Of a stretch of 64,000 nucleotides of DNA, positions 31,364-43,139 are shown piece by piece. Made by a program: the position numbers and the translations under genes. A model generated the notes under the pieces. The model did no database searches. It saw nothing but the letters and a program-made list of their open reading frames with translations, and was not told the origin of the DNA. Source of the stretch: Metellina segmentata (lineage: Eukaryota; Arthropoda; Arachnida; Araneae; Tetragnathidae); NCBI GenBank assembly GCA_947359465.1, contig OX375878.1, positions 71,849,916 to 71,913,915 of the forward strand, written 5' to 3'. Position 1 is the first letter of the stretch. Every line of letters starts with the position of its first letter.

Positions 31364-32925
31364 CAGTGCGTATCGAAATGATAGGTCCACTAGTAAAATC
31401 GAAAGTTATGTTGGTAAAAAAAGTTTCACTGTGTACAAAGTACTATTTTATAAACTACGTTAGTTCATAAAATGAAAAAATTATGCATAAATAATATTCA
31501 AATCATAGGAATTATACTGAAGATAAAAATTATGTGAAACAGCTGTTTCAAAAAGATAGGTCCACTGAACCAAACATCGAATTAGTCTTCAACTAATACG
31601 AAATTTTCCCACCGTTTTTCAGAATAAGCTCATAAATTCTATTCGGCATAGTTTCTACAAGTTTTTGTAAAGAGTTTGTCTCGATTTTTGCCCAATCGGA
31701 GGAAATAGCGTTTTTTAAGTCTGTAGTACAGTTGTACAGCCTTCCGCCTGCATACATTTATCTTGTGAGTATGGCCCATGTGTTTTCTACCGGATTCAGG
31801 TCGAGGCTGCAAGGTGACCAATCGATAATATGTACATCATTATCCAGAAACCATTCAAAAGTGGACTTTGCAGTATGCACAGGAGCATTGCCCTGTTGGA
31901 ACATAAAGAACGGGCCTCCAATGTGCTCTGATTGTGGAAGAAAATATTGTTCAAGCAGCTGTTGGTAGGCTGCAGCATTCAAACGATTGTCTACAAATGC
32001 TATATCAGTTTTTCCTGCACGTCCAAATCCGGCCCATACCATAATGTAACCACCTCCAGCTTGCCTCTTCGAAAATATCTCTCTATCGGAACGCAGATCG
32101 TGCCAGCAATACTGCCAGCCATCTGAACCATCCAGGTTGAATTTTTTTTCATCACTGAATGTCACTCGATGTCAGTCTTCTTTCCAGGACATCACTTCCT
32201 GTGCAAATTTCAATCACTTTTTTTTGTGCTCTTTAGTTAATTTCGGGGCCGCTTTCCTCTTCCAGCAAACTAAATTGTCGAACTTCTTTACCACTCTATG
32301 GGCCGTAGATTTTGATATTGGAGGGTTTTGTTGCCTGACCAACGTGGATAAGCTCGTATTTTCAGATTTTAAATCCTTTACGATACTCCTTCTTTGTCGA
32401 GGTGTCACTTTTGATGGCCGCCCAGATGTTTTTTTAGTGCCATAAGCATTTCCAAGTCGCACAAAATTGTTTACAGCATTATGCGATCTGTTTAAAAGTT
32501 TAGTTATGTCTCTTTTCGATTTTCCACACTTCTTAAATACATCAATTTCCCCCTGCTCAATCAGCGGAAGACTGCAATGACGAACCATTTCATTTGATTG
32601 CAATGTGATGTTCAAATCTGTTTAAATACCTCCACAGCAGCCAGCGTAATCAATCAGTAAGACTAAACTGTGATATTTATGCAAATTTTGTGGAAATAAA
32701 CGTTTTGGTGCAAAGATTTATAAAGGTGGACCTATCTTTTCGAAACGATCTCAAAATGAAAATTTGCGTAAAATAAAAATGAATTATTTATTTTTAACAA
32801 ATTGCTTCCTAAATAGTTATAACGATTATTGTATAATTATCTCCACCAAAAAAGTGATTCTTATTCTAAATTAAGAGTCGAAACTTTGAAAAATGCGGGT
32901 GGACCTATCATTTCGATACACACTG
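31364..32925 (-). mobile_element. Tc1-like transposon, full length, 1562 bp
   Basis: The ends CAGTGCGTATCGAAATGATA and CAGTGTGTATCGAAATGATA, each continuing GGTCCAC, form an inverted repeat of about 27 bp with one mismatch. TA flanks are at 31362-31363 and 32926-32927. The near-identical ends imply fairly recent insertion, yet the gene is already disabled. Confidence 0.95.
31593..32615 (-). pseudogene. Tc1-like transposase with three nonsense codons and a lost catalytic Asp
   Basis: One reading frame of 341 codons runs from the Met at 32615 to the TAG at 31593 with no frameshift. It is broken by TGA after EHKKK, TGA after SWKED and TAA after AILTR. The N-terminal helix-turn-helix includes KCGKSKRDITKLLNRSHNAV and RPSKVTPRQRR. 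The DDE domain has the first Asp in TFSDEKKF. The second position reads FQQGNAPVH, where the usual QQDNAP Asp is Gly, so catalysis is lost independently of the stops. The third residue is E in LDLNPVENTW, with 34 residues between the second and third positions. The two TGA codons fit single transitions from CGA and TGG. Confidence 0.93.
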
Positions 32926-32927
32926 TA

Positions 32928-34435
32928 TAGTCCATACAGTGTATACTTACAACTACTTGAACGAAAAGTAAAGCTGAAAGATAGTTGTACAATGAAGGTA
33001 TAATACTTAAGAAAGAGCAATAGAAATAAATAGAAAAGAGGCGAGTTCATTGAAATTCGTGAGTATACGAACACTTTTGGGTGCCTCTGTACGAATCGGG
33101 GTCACCTTAAAATGTAGAAAAATCAGACACGTTTCAAGTCATTGTCGAGTTTTATGAGAGGCATTTTCTGCCATGCAAAATGTAGGTAGCATTAGTGCTT
33201 TTGTGACGACACGTGTTTCCCGTACTTATTCTAAACCGTGATGTCACTTGACTTGTTTTTCTAATAAGATTTCAGGAATTCGTCAATAAAAGTTCAAAAG
33301 AATGAATACCGAATCGATAGTTGATTTATCAACACTAATTAAATTAAACACCACACGTTTCTAAAACGACGATGAACTGCATTTTAAGGCAACCCCGATA
33401 TGTATCAGGAGATTTGTTGGTAAACACTGAAAATCCCTTGTATGATGAAAAATATCGCCAAATGATGCCAACATATCGTTTGATTCGCTCTCGGAGAATA
33501 AAAAACTACCATATCCCATTTACTTTGTGAATTTTTAGCACCTCATATTTGTTCTCTGTTGTGTTTTATCGAGATGTAAATAATATAAATGGAAACAAAG
33601 TATGATAATAATAGAGTTCAAACAACCATGTTATTGTAACGATGTAAATTTTGCATAAAAAATCTGACTTTTCCGTCTTTTTATACCATTTTATGTATCA
33701 TAACGATGTGCAAATCACTTCTATTCGCCAATGCGTAGTAATAAACCATCAGATTCCATTCTATATAATCGGGTATTTAACAGGAAAATGTTCGTTTGTT
33801 TTCAAAGAAAAGAACAACCGTTTGTTTTTCAGTCTGTTCCGATCGCACTGTTTTTCCAGAATGATTTTAGTCCAGTTTGTTTTTGTTTGACATCCTACTG
33901 GCGAGGGAACCAGTTTCCTCTTCTTAATGATAAACGAACGAGGTCGATGGTGTTGTTTGAGAATATTTAAATTAGATGTAGGTCGAAATAGATTTTGTAA
34001 ACAGCCACTGTCGTAAACGGGCTTCATTGCTGCATATTTTTGGTAAAACGAGACGTCATTCTTTCCTTCCTCTCAAGTCCTTTTTCGAAGTAAAATTCTC
34101 TTTTCAATCATCTCATAGTTGCCTGTTCCATTACATTCTAAAGGATACAGAAATTTACATTTCATTTATATTGTCTTCAGAACCAGATTTTTTCTTCATC
34201 TGTGAAAGCAAGCTGACAGGAAATAGTTCTACAGCTTGGGTTTTGGTCTCTTATGTATTCTGCCTTCTTTTCTATTCAGTAATTTCCAAGCACGAATCCT
34301 TCGTGGCAATTGTTCAATACTCTCAAATCAGGTACGTTCCTAATGGGTGAGCTTGACCTGCGCGTGGTCAGGAAGAAATAAAGGCGATCAATCAACTTTC
34401 AGAAAATAAGAATAATGCAGCTTCAATGATGAGTT
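32928..34435. other. No recognisable gene; one dispersed-repeat copy
   Basis: About 33310-33420 (CGAATCGATAGTTGATTTAT, AAAACGACGATGAACTGCAT, TATGTATCA) resembles 45905-46030, an unclassified dispersed repeat. Open frames up to 107 codons (34027-34350) show no domain. Confidence 0.4.
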
Positions 34436-34443
34436 CTACGTTT

Positions 34444-34752
34444 CGGGAAGTCGCGGTAGCCCAGTTGGAAAGGCAACGGATTAGCATCTGGAGGGTTACG
34501 AGTTCAAAGCAAGCTCGGTTCAGCCCAAGACCATCGTGCTGGAGCATGTTAAATCTTTCATGGCTCTAAATGTCCTCACGTTGGCGTGGTGTGGAAGTTT
34601 GGAGAGTGGGGTGTCAGCTCTGGTATTGTTCTCGTTATCTGTCCGTGGTTTAAAATTACGAAGCATTGTCCTAGGATATCTCCATTCGGGATCGATCCAA
34701 GACCGTCGCCAATAGTCCGGTGTGTTGCTTCAGAGTAATGCTAATTAATTAC
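34444..34752 (+). mobile_element. SINE-A, full length
   Basis: The head TCGCGGTAGCCCAGTTGG is a clear A box, and GGGTTACGAGTTCAAAGC fills the B-box position. The body includes TGTCCTCACGTTGGCGTGG, GTGTGGAAGTTTGGAGAGTG, GTCCGTGGTTTAAAATTACG, CGGGATCGATCC and GCCAATAGTCCGGTGTGTTG. Target duplication CTACGTTT lies at 34436-34443 and 34753-34760. Confidence 0.9.
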
Positions 34753-34760
34753 CTACGTTT

Positions 34761-35128
34761 TAGAATTAAAATGAGTTTATATAAAATGCTACATCATTTT
34801 TTATTTTATTGGCAGGAAAGCAGGCAGTTATGAAAATCAATAGTTTTAGGTATGTTTGCTTAGTTGTTATGTTTCCACCAGATGGCACTGACAGTCTCAT
34901 GATTGTTTACGTCCCTGGTCAAGAACGAACCCAGAGTGGGATTTAAAGAATGACATGGAGACAGATCAGCAAAGTTAACTATTTGACAGTCATCTTTGTA
35001 TATGCCCCAATGTCTCATTATGTTTGTAGCTGTGTAGTTTCTTCCATGTATAATTGGAGGGGTAATGAAGTTTTGTTGAAGTGCTTGCAAGTTAATTTGT
35101 TGAAGGGCTTACCGGTATTTATAGACAA
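34761..35128. other. No recognisable gene
   Basis: No termini or domains visible between the SINE and the Helitron. Confidence 0.35.
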
Positions 35129-35554
35129 CTATCTGAATAACCCGTCGTTGCTCGGGTTTCAAACACGAAAGCGACATTTCCCTACGTTAACTCAAATACA
35201 CAAACCCAATAGAACAAGTTTCCTATCGCGGCAGCCAAAATATAACCGCGACATTTCCCTACGTTAACTCAAAAAAACAAACCCTGCAGAACGTGTTTCC
35301 TTGTCCATGTCCATTTATCGCAGGAAAACAAAAATTTTAGGTTTTAAAATTGGGGCTTGGAGGGGCACTTTTAGGACTACCTGTGTGCCAATTTTCATGG
35401 CTGCAGATTGGTCTAAAGACAGGAAAGAAATAGCTTACGTTTTTCACAGTGTTCTAAAGTATAAGTGTACCAAATTTGTCGTGGATTGGTCAAACGGTAT
35501 TGATTTGTACAGACAATATATCTACACACACATCCTTTTTTATAAATATATAGA
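35129..35554 (-). mobile_element. Non-autonomous Helitron, 426 bp
   Basis: On the minus strand it begins A|TCTATATATTTATAAAA followed by GGATGTGTGTGTAG, and ends in a hairpin AACCCGAGCAACGACGGGTT followed by ATTCAGATAG|T. The stem AACCCG/CGGGTT, the short spacer and the insertion between A and T are Helitron hallmarks. The last four bases are ATAG where CTRR is expected. There are no terminal inverted repeats. The interior has a repeated CGCGACATTTCCCTACGTTA/AGCGACATTTCCCTACGTTA block and GACTACCTGTGTGCCAATTT, also found in the Helitron ends at 1, 43140 and 61548. Confidence 0.78.
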
Positions 35555-38188
35555 TTGCATATATAAACCATGTATTTATAAACGATTTGTACCCAACGTG
35601 ATAAAAGAAATAGATTTATATGGACCGATTGGGCATCCGAAAGGTCTTGAACTGCAACGCGTGATAAATATGAATCTATGAATATTTTGTAACCTCAAGG
35701 ATTCATTTTAAACTATCAAAAATTATTTATCAAAGGTGAATTCAAAACATCAAATGCTTTTGAGAAGGGCGTCTTGTAGAGCAGAACGGTTCCTGTGACA
35801 AAGTGTAACCCTGTATTTTCTGGAAGACAGTCAACTACTGGTCAAGAGCATGCATTTATTACCAAAATTTTTCTAAACAGGTAATTTAATTATTAAGTTA
35901 CCGTCACTCTAGTTAGGTTAAATTGTCTTAAAGGCTGTCGGGCATATTAAACACGCATACCTGTATTTCGTAGAATGTCATTCAAATTGAAATCGCATCA
36001 CCAAGGAAGGCTATTCGTATGAAACTTGTACACCATACCGAGCTTAATAATATATCCAGAACTAAAGAACACATATCTGGTGAAGAGAATTACTCGAATG
36101 CCCTTATAATTATGCAATGGGTTATCTGTTGATGATGATGCTTTTCTCTACCTGTCGCATCATTGACTCGTTGAAATGCCAGAATAGTTCTTGGGGTATT
36201 GCTTGCCGATAATGCAGGTATACCGCCCCACTGTGATTGGAAATGTTTAGAAGGATAATAGAAAGACAACTTGGAAAAAAAAAATGCTATTCTGTATTCA
36301 AAATCTCTCATGAACAACAATGCAAAGTCGATAATGCATTGAAGTCTTAAATATGTCCGATGCTAATGCAGGTCTACCTCCCAAAACCGATTTAAATGGT
36401 TTACTGTGTAATAGGTAAAAAACTAATGGCCAATACAACTGTTTGCCGGTTGATTAGTTGTTGAAATAGCTAGGACTGACTGACAAGTCACCCTCGCGGT
36501 CCAGACTCGACGAGTGGGAGTGCCTTCTTTTAATCATTTGTTGACAAATCACTGAATTTTGGGTTATCCAGATGGATTTGTGCCTCTTTTTTGTCAGAAT
36601 TGTACTCTCAAGCTCTTGAAGGCTGTTTATCTATCCTTACTGAAGGTTTGTTGATTAGTAAAATTCACTGTGGACACGAACTTAATTGTACTTCAGTGAC
36701 AGGTTTTTCTTTAAATAAGTTATTTCATAACGAGCAAAATACCCGAACCTACTAGGTTTGAATTGGTTTACTCCAGATTCAAGACATGATCAAAATATAT
36801 AATGACTCACGTTTTTCGTAGAATAAAATAATATTTTAACACCTACCGCCATCTTTACAATTTCTACAACCTACTTTGGACACAAATCCTACACATGTAT
36901 ATCCATTAATGTAATACATTTCACATACATCGCACAATTGCTGTATGACAAAGCTACAAAATGGCAAAAGGAGACACTAAGGTTACTACAACAAAAGACG
37001 ATTTTGAGGAAGATTTGGAATTTCCCTTCTTAAGTTCTTTTCATGTTCAACTCAATTAATAAAAATGACGAATTAAGGCGAGTTCTCTCGCATTCATAGT
37101 CAAGTAAACAATATTTGTTTACTTGTGGCACTCTTGCATCTGGCATGCGACATTGTGGAATTTCGCAATCTTCTCCTGTCAATATGACAAATAATTTTTT
37201 AATGTTTGAAAAGTTCTAGTTCGGATTTTTCAAACATTATTCTTTCAATAACGCCATTATTCTTTCAATAATGGCATCATTATACTTCAAATTTGCTTCA
37301 TTCCGACTTACCTGTCACTTTAAGTCGAATATTTTATGGTGGTGTTGGGTGTGATGACAAAGAAAATACATTTATTGAAATAATAAATATTTAAAACAGA
37401 AAACAGCGAAATGAAACAAAAAAAAGATGTCGGGCAAAAGTTGTTCTAAAGATATTAATTTGTCATTCTTTTTTATCCCTTGATTTCGCAGTTGCCACAA
37501 CTTACAACTAAAAAGTGCACAAAATTTAGGAATGCGAAATTAATTCAGAACGAAACAGAAAACAATACGTGATCAACGAACACGAGTTTCCGTTTCATCC
37601 CCGTTCGTTGAAAAATATCGTATGTCCCAAATATTCGGAAATCGTTTACATTGCGCAAAGAACAAAAATAAGACTCGAAATAAATCAGAGCTGAACTTCC
37701 ATAAAAACAAATAATTTTTTGAAAAATAATTGCTTTTTTTTGCAGTTCTGGTAAAGCAATCAAAGTAATCGTAATACTCAATATACATTCCAGTTTTTCC
37801 AAAACTACCAAATTATGGTTGATTTAAGTATACTTACTCAGGTCCTTTAGCAGAAATTCACCTAAATATAACAATAAAGAAATGTTTAATATTGCATTCT
37901 CTAAACTAATAGATCATGTATAAATCAGATGGTAAAATCATGATCATGTATAAATCAGATAAATCAGATCATGGATAGATCATGTAATAAAGCACATTGC
38001 AATCGAATATCTGGAATAAAATTCATGTGATGCCTGCACAAATACACAAACACAAAATCAAACATAGAACAGAAAGACGGATAGACAGACTTACGCAACC
38101 AAGTTCAGTCACTAAATGAACATAAGTACTCAATGCATGCAAATTTCTATGAAAATATATTAAACCGCGTGGACGTGTATAGGGCACA
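35555..38188. other. No recognisable gene
   Basis: 2.6 kb without termini or domains. Minor tandem features: CATTATTCTTTCAATAA twice at 37233-37272, and several ATCATGTATAAATCAGAT units at 37912-37990. Confidence 0.4.
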
Positions 38189-38190
38189 TA

Positions 38191-39305
38191 CAAGGTGGTA
38201 GACAAAATAATAAGAACTCCTATGAAAGAACGCAAAATGTTTATTAGTAGGGAGTTGGGCCACTCTTGGCCTGAATTACAGTTTACATCCGACGTGGGAT
38301 TGACAAATAAAGATCTTGCTCAATGTACAAGGGAATTCACACATATTCTTCATGTATAGCGGTATTGAGTTTAGATATTGTGCATGGAAGTGGAAACCAA
38401 GCACGAACTTTGTTGTCCAAAAAAACCCACAAATGCTCAATGATGTTGAGATCAGGGGACTGAGGACACCACGTGAGACGTTCCAAATCATCATCATGCT
38501 CATCAAACCATGTTTGAACACAGCGAGCCGTCTTAACAGGAGCGTTGTCATCTTGGAACACAGGTCTTTCTCCATGACACAGAGTCTGAAGCATAGGGTG
38601 AAAATGATCTGCGAGAATACTGCGATTATGCTCGGCTTTTATCTTCCCCCTCAGGACTATGAGTGGCCCCAAGCCCCGCCTAGATATCGTGCCCCACACC
38701 ACCAAAGAGCCACCTCCATACTCAACGTTATGAACCAGACAGTCAACATGAAATGCTGCTGCCGGTGTTCGCCAGACATACACACGTCCGATGGTCTGAA
38801 TTAATGTAAAAGATGATTCGCCACACCAGATGACCTGTTTCCATTGCTGTTGTGTTTAGTTTTGGTGGTCTCGGCACCACTGTCATTGCTTAATAGCATT
38901 GCGCGACGACACTAACGGCTTTGAAATAGCCACTTTTTCATGAATGTTCACAGTATGCAGCTCCCGTTGAATAGTTTTGGTTGATACGGGAATCTGAAGA
39001 TGGGTGTTCATCTCGGAAGTTACCTGCGGCAGTATAGTCTTGCGTTTTCGGCCTATCCTCTTCAACACTCGTGTATCCCTGTCGGTCAACTTCGACTTTA
39101 GCCCACTGTTCTGCTTCGCAGATGAAATCTTTCCAAGTATTGTGTAGGCTGTCGTAACCCTTGACACAGTGGTCCTCGCAACACACACAAGGTTGGCTGT
39201 TCTCGTCGCAGACGCTCCAACGATCCGAGCTCCAATGATCATACCTCTTTGCACGTCGAAGTGGTCGGATATAACGGCGCTTTGCTGGTAATATAATTTT
39301 CTCAT
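38191..39305 (-). mobile_element. Tc1-like element, 5' end missing
   Basis: The 3' terminus CAAGGTGGTAGACAAAATAA follows TA (38189-38190). No matching inverted terminus is found to the right of 39305, so the start of the element has been lost. A LINE fragment begins about 130 bp beyond. Confidence 0.82.
38244..39305 (-). pseudogene. Tc1-like transposase with four in-frame stops
   Basis: A single frame without shifts can be followed from 39305 to the TAA at 38244-38246. The N-terminus is atypical before RGMIIGARIVGASATRTANL, so the true start is probably missing. Helix-turn-helix regions lie in VARTTVSRVT and VSTKTIQRELH. The first catalytic site reads IWCGESSF, with Gly where Asp is expected. 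The second is FQDDNAPVKTA and the third SPDLNIIEHLW, with normal residues. In-frame stops occur after RNAIKQ (38883-38885), in the DHQN-stop-TQQQ stretch near 38860, after HEEYV (38334-38336) and near 38288. It ends in AKSGPTPY, the usual end of this subfamily. Non-functional. Confidence 0.92.
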
Positions 39306-39436
39306 ACAACTTTCACACCGGCCAATGCTCGACGGATACCTTCGCTTTCGCCGCCATTAGATGGAAGGCTGCTGCGATCCGTGGCATGGCTGTATTGGAA
39401 GGTATCCGTTATATGCACAAACAAACACTCCATTCT

Positions 39437-39715
39437 GTTGTTGTTGTTTCTAATCCCACTCATCTGACAGAAGTCAGACGAGCTCCAATAGGTTGTTGAC
39501 ATATAAAAAGTCCCTTACAGTCAAAGGGTCAGAAGTAATGTCCTGCTTTGTAAGTCCAAGACACTGGAGGACATGCTCAGGCGACGCCTCATCACCATAA
39601 CATTTCCTGCAGGTCTGGTAGGTTTTTGAACCGTCCACGAAGGCACTTTATATGTCCACTTGCAAGTCTGGACAAGGTGGTTTGCGTACTTCTTAATGGA
39701 GTCAACAAACATGGT
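39437..39715 (-). pseudogene. LINE 3' end with CCHC-type C-terminus and AAC tail
   Basis: On the minus strand the frame DGSKTYQTCRKCYGDEASPE, then HVLQCLGLTKQDI and FLYVNNLLELV ends at a TGA. The C-x2-C-x8-H-x3-C pattern near the C-terminus is typical of non-LTR retrotransposon ORF2 proteins. Then come about 35 bp and the tail GATTAGAAACAACAACAACA. It is 5'-truncated, as LINE copies usually are. The tail resembles that of SINE-C. Confidence 0.78.
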
Positions 39716-39740
39716 TTTGTTGACTCCTTATTTATATAGA

Positions 39741-39760
39741 CTAGGGGGCTGCGCCCCCTG
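39741..39760 (-). mobile_element. Helitron-like 3' terminus
   Basis: Read on the minus strand, AGGGGGCGCAGCCCCCTAG|T is a perfect hairpin ending in CTAG and followed by T, the Helitron 3' signature (CTRR|T). A minus-strand Helitron 5' end lies at 43287, so the two may bound one element of about 3.5 kb (39741-43287) that later received SINE-C. No Rep or helicase coding sequence was seen between them. Confidence 0.55.
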
Positions 39761-40354
39761 CTCCCTATCGCTCGTCAACCCTCGATGATTGCTACGCAAT
39801 CATATTTAGTTCGATTTGCGAACTATACTTTTCAACAATGAGGGGGATGGAACTGCTTCAATGCGACCGAATTGGCCGGTTCTTCTGAAAACTTTGCAAA
39901 CTCTCTAGCGCGTGCTCTCGAATTTTATGATTGAATTAATTAAAAAATAACTGCTTATCGTCTGCACGTGCTCCAAATTCATTAGCCTGTTAAACCACAA
40001 GACTCGCTATCACGTGACTCGCTATTACCAATCCCAATGCAAATTTTTTTTATACTAGAAAGAGAAAAGAATGATAATATGTTTCATTGAATTGGCACGG
40101 AAGATAACAGAGTAACATGCTAGATTTTACAACATATAAGGTACAGCTTAGCGAGATTGCCTCAAAACAAATAATTTGCACACGTTCTAGTGTAAAAACT
40201 TTCAAACAGATCAATCAAACGGTTCAATGGGTTGCAATGTTAATTTTACAGAGCGTAGATTAAATGTGATCGAGACCTTGGCTCAAGACAGAATATGTGT
40301 GCTTTTTGCTAACTCAGGAGCATTTTATACAAATTCCGATATATTTTGTAGGCC

Positions 40355-40395
40355 AAATATGGCCCTTCTCTATAAAACCGAACCAACCAACTGAT
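40355..40395 (+). mobile_element. SINE-B 3' module only
   Basis: TAGGCCAAATATGGCCC and ATAAAACCGAACCAACCAAC match the end of SINE-B at 4494-4672. Confidence 0.5.
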
Positions 40396-40520
40396 AGATT
40401 ACGTTACTTATCTGTCGAGATATTGCGATGTTCTACGTATTACGTGCACTTACCGAAAGGTTTATAGAAGGAATAACCACTATAACCTTGCACTTACTCT
40501 ACTAAATAGTCCGTTTATGT

Positions 40521-41463
40521 TGTTGTTGTCTTGCGGGCCATATATGGCCCAATTGGGGGTGCCATTGCCCCGGAGGGTTGGACTTCTTCATGCATGACAC
40601 ATCCGTTTTACAGGAAGGTCCTTTTATCACATCCATTCACTCACACATATCGTAATTTAGATCCCAATCAGAGGCCAATAACCCCCTGATCAGGTACCCC
40701 CAGAGGTATTGATTTGGTATGGGAACATGGGGGACTTTGCGACCACGACCTATTTAACGTGCCCCAGCCACCATTAGCGAACACAACGGTCTTTAGCCAG
40801 GTCCAAGCACCGATCTCGCAACCACCAGAATTGCAGGCTCCGCCGAGGACAGAACCCACAGCCGTTTCGATGCGAGCCCGACGCTCTACTGCAGGGCTCG
40901 AAATACCTGGGTGCACAGGTGCACATGAAAATAAAATTGTGCACCCAATTTTTTCCCTCTAGGTGCACGCCGTGCACCTAAAGTTAAAAAAAAGGGGGAG
41001 GGAACGTGTTTTATGTTACTTTTATGCCTGAAAAAACTATTAGTATCGATTTCTCTCGCTCTAAAGGAACGTAAATAAAATTCCTAAACACACTATGCGA
41101 AAACGAAATCGCTGGGCCGTAACGGGTTTATACAGGAGGAAGGTTTACTTGTGCCACTTCCAACAGAACTTTCCGATGATCGAAACATTTTCCAGAAGGC
41201 TCAGTTGAAGCTACAGCCGTGCTCCGGAGAAGGGAGAATTTAGATGTTTAAATGTTTTTATTTACTGTCTACTACTAACCTATCTAAACATACCCAACTG
41301 ATAAAGTAGTTTACATGACATTAATGCTCTTATATTACGTTTTTTTTAATGTGCACCTAAAGTATAACCTGTGCACCTAATTTAAAAACTTAGGCGCACA
41401 AAGTGCACCTGTATTAAAAAATGTATTTCGAGGCCTGCTCTACTGACTAATCTACCGCGGCTC
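40521..41463 (-). mobile_element. SINE-C, minus strand, interrupted by a hAT MITE
   Basis: The reverse complement begins GAGCCGCGGTAGATTAGTCA at 41463 and ends with an ACAACAACA tail at 40521. It matches the copy at 28413 over its length once 40892-41437 and one 8-bp duplication are ignored. Flanks GTCCGTTTATGT (40509-40520) and GTCCATTTATGT (41467-41478) match at 11 of 12 positions. Confidence 0.9.
40892..41437. mobile_element. hAT MITE, 546 bp, nested in SINE-C
   Basis: Ends CAGGGCTCGAAATAC and, reversed, CAGGCCTCGAAATAC differ at one base. The 8-bp target duplication CTCTACTG is perfect at 40884-40891 and 41438-41445; it is the SINE's own A-box region. GTGCACC or its complement recurs at least eight times, clustered within about 100 bp of each end. 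Such subterminal repeats are typical transposase-binding arrays in hAT elements. No transposase coding sequence. Confidence 0.95.
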
Positions 41464-41478
41464 ATTGTCCATTTATGT

Positions 41479-42486
41479 TTAACCGAAGTAATGTGTCAGT
41501 GGTTTTATTTACGTCTTATAATTTGTCAAAGGCGAATAATATTTTAATGTCATTCTACTGGACTAGTAGAGATTGGTTTGGTTTTTTCACTACATCGTCA
41601 TTTTCTTACAACACGAGTTCAAATTTGATCGGGACGTACAGCTTAGAGGCAAAGATAGATGGTAATCAATCAACAAATGAGGTGGTGGCATAAATAATGA
41701 CATTAAGTGTAAAATGGGGCTCTGATGAGGCACTAAATGTTTACAATGGTAGTTTGAGTTTGAACAGAGGGCACATCAAGGAAAGCGAACACTTTTTAAT
41801 TGATTAAAAATAGTAAGCGGGAAATGGCATGAAAACACTGAAGATTAACAGAAATGGTTGATACACATCGGGTCGTCGCCATAATATCGCGTCACATACT
41901 TTTCACATGTCATCATAACAACGGCCCCGTGCTCGTGTGTCTGAAGGTAGGATTGTTTGTGTATGCCTCGTGTCAAGGTTGGAAGTCCTGTTCCTGCTCT
42001 GTTCATTCAACCACTATTCCCACATTTCCAGAGTACTACGATCAGAGCATCCAGCAACGTAATAACAATCCTTTTTTTTTATGCTGACTTTTTCCTCTCC
42101 GAGCGCAGGTCTACACTATTTCACATTTGTTCGGTTCTTTAATTTTCTTTTTTCTGAACAGACATGAACTTTGCCACATTGACTTAATCAGCATGCTCTT
42201 CATTCGATACTTTGACAAATATAGTGACTGTATGAAGAAAGTTAATTATTCTCCTTTACGATTTGACAAGAAAAAAAAGAGAATTATTTCTATCGCCACA
42301 TCCACAGCTATTCAACTTAATCGTTGCCTCCTACCGAATTCTCAACAGTTTTGCAAAAATAGAATAATTTAGTTCATGTGAATTTCACAACCATTTAAAA
42401 GAACAACAGCGTCCTAACATATTTTAAATCAAAGAACAATTGAGTAGCTTATTTTAACTGTATTGCTGAAAAAAAAAAGAACAATT
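41479..42486. other. No recognisable gene
   Basis: Open frames up to 81 codons lack domains. If the Helitron at 39741-43287 is real, this is its interior. Confidence 0.35.
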
Positions 42487-42670
42487 TTTTTTACTAAACT
42501 TATTTTTACTTAATATAAATTTTAATTCTTTATGTAAGAAATATTTTTATAACTTTCCGAATGCGAACAATTTCCTTTTTTTTTATAAACTTATTTTTAC
42601 TTTATAAATTGTAATTCTTTATGTAAGAACATATTTTTTGGCTTTCCAATTACGAACAATTTCCATTTGG
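42487..42670 (+). repeat. Two-unit tandem duplication of about 95 bp
   Basis: AAACTTATTTTTACTT, TTCTTTATGTAAGAA and CGAACAATTTCC occur in the same order twice, starting near 42495 and 42587. Confidence 0.75.
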
Positions 42671-43139
42671 TTTGCTTCGCAAACCAACTCCACATTTAAC
42701 GCCGTGATGTCAATAAATTAATTAAAAAATACTTTAGATTAAAATTTAAAAATCGGGCTGGACGCACTAAATCTTATTGATACTGAAAACAATAAAAAGA
42801 TAAAACAATAATTTTAAGAATGAGTTCCGCAGCTATTTGAATCTGTTGAAATTTTTACGCTATTTTTATCGATTGCAAAGATAGAAAACCTCAAATAGTC
42901 TTTGCCCGTGACAAAGTTGAAATCGCCAGCAAGAAAGTCATACTAATCAACAACGTTAATAAAAACGTGCTAGAATCGGAAAACTTGGCATGGTTCCCAA
43001 GGCTTTTGAACGAAAAACGCTTGTGACGTCAGTGGTCGAAAATCGATAAATTCTCGCCTTTCTTCAATGACGTCACATTCCGGAGAGAAGAAAGAAAGAT
43101 GAAAAAAACTAATTAATTAATTTTTAAATGTTCTAGATT

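Noticed and set aside
34027..34350. 107-codon open frame
   Set aside because: AT-rich, no motif, no splice context and no family resemblance.
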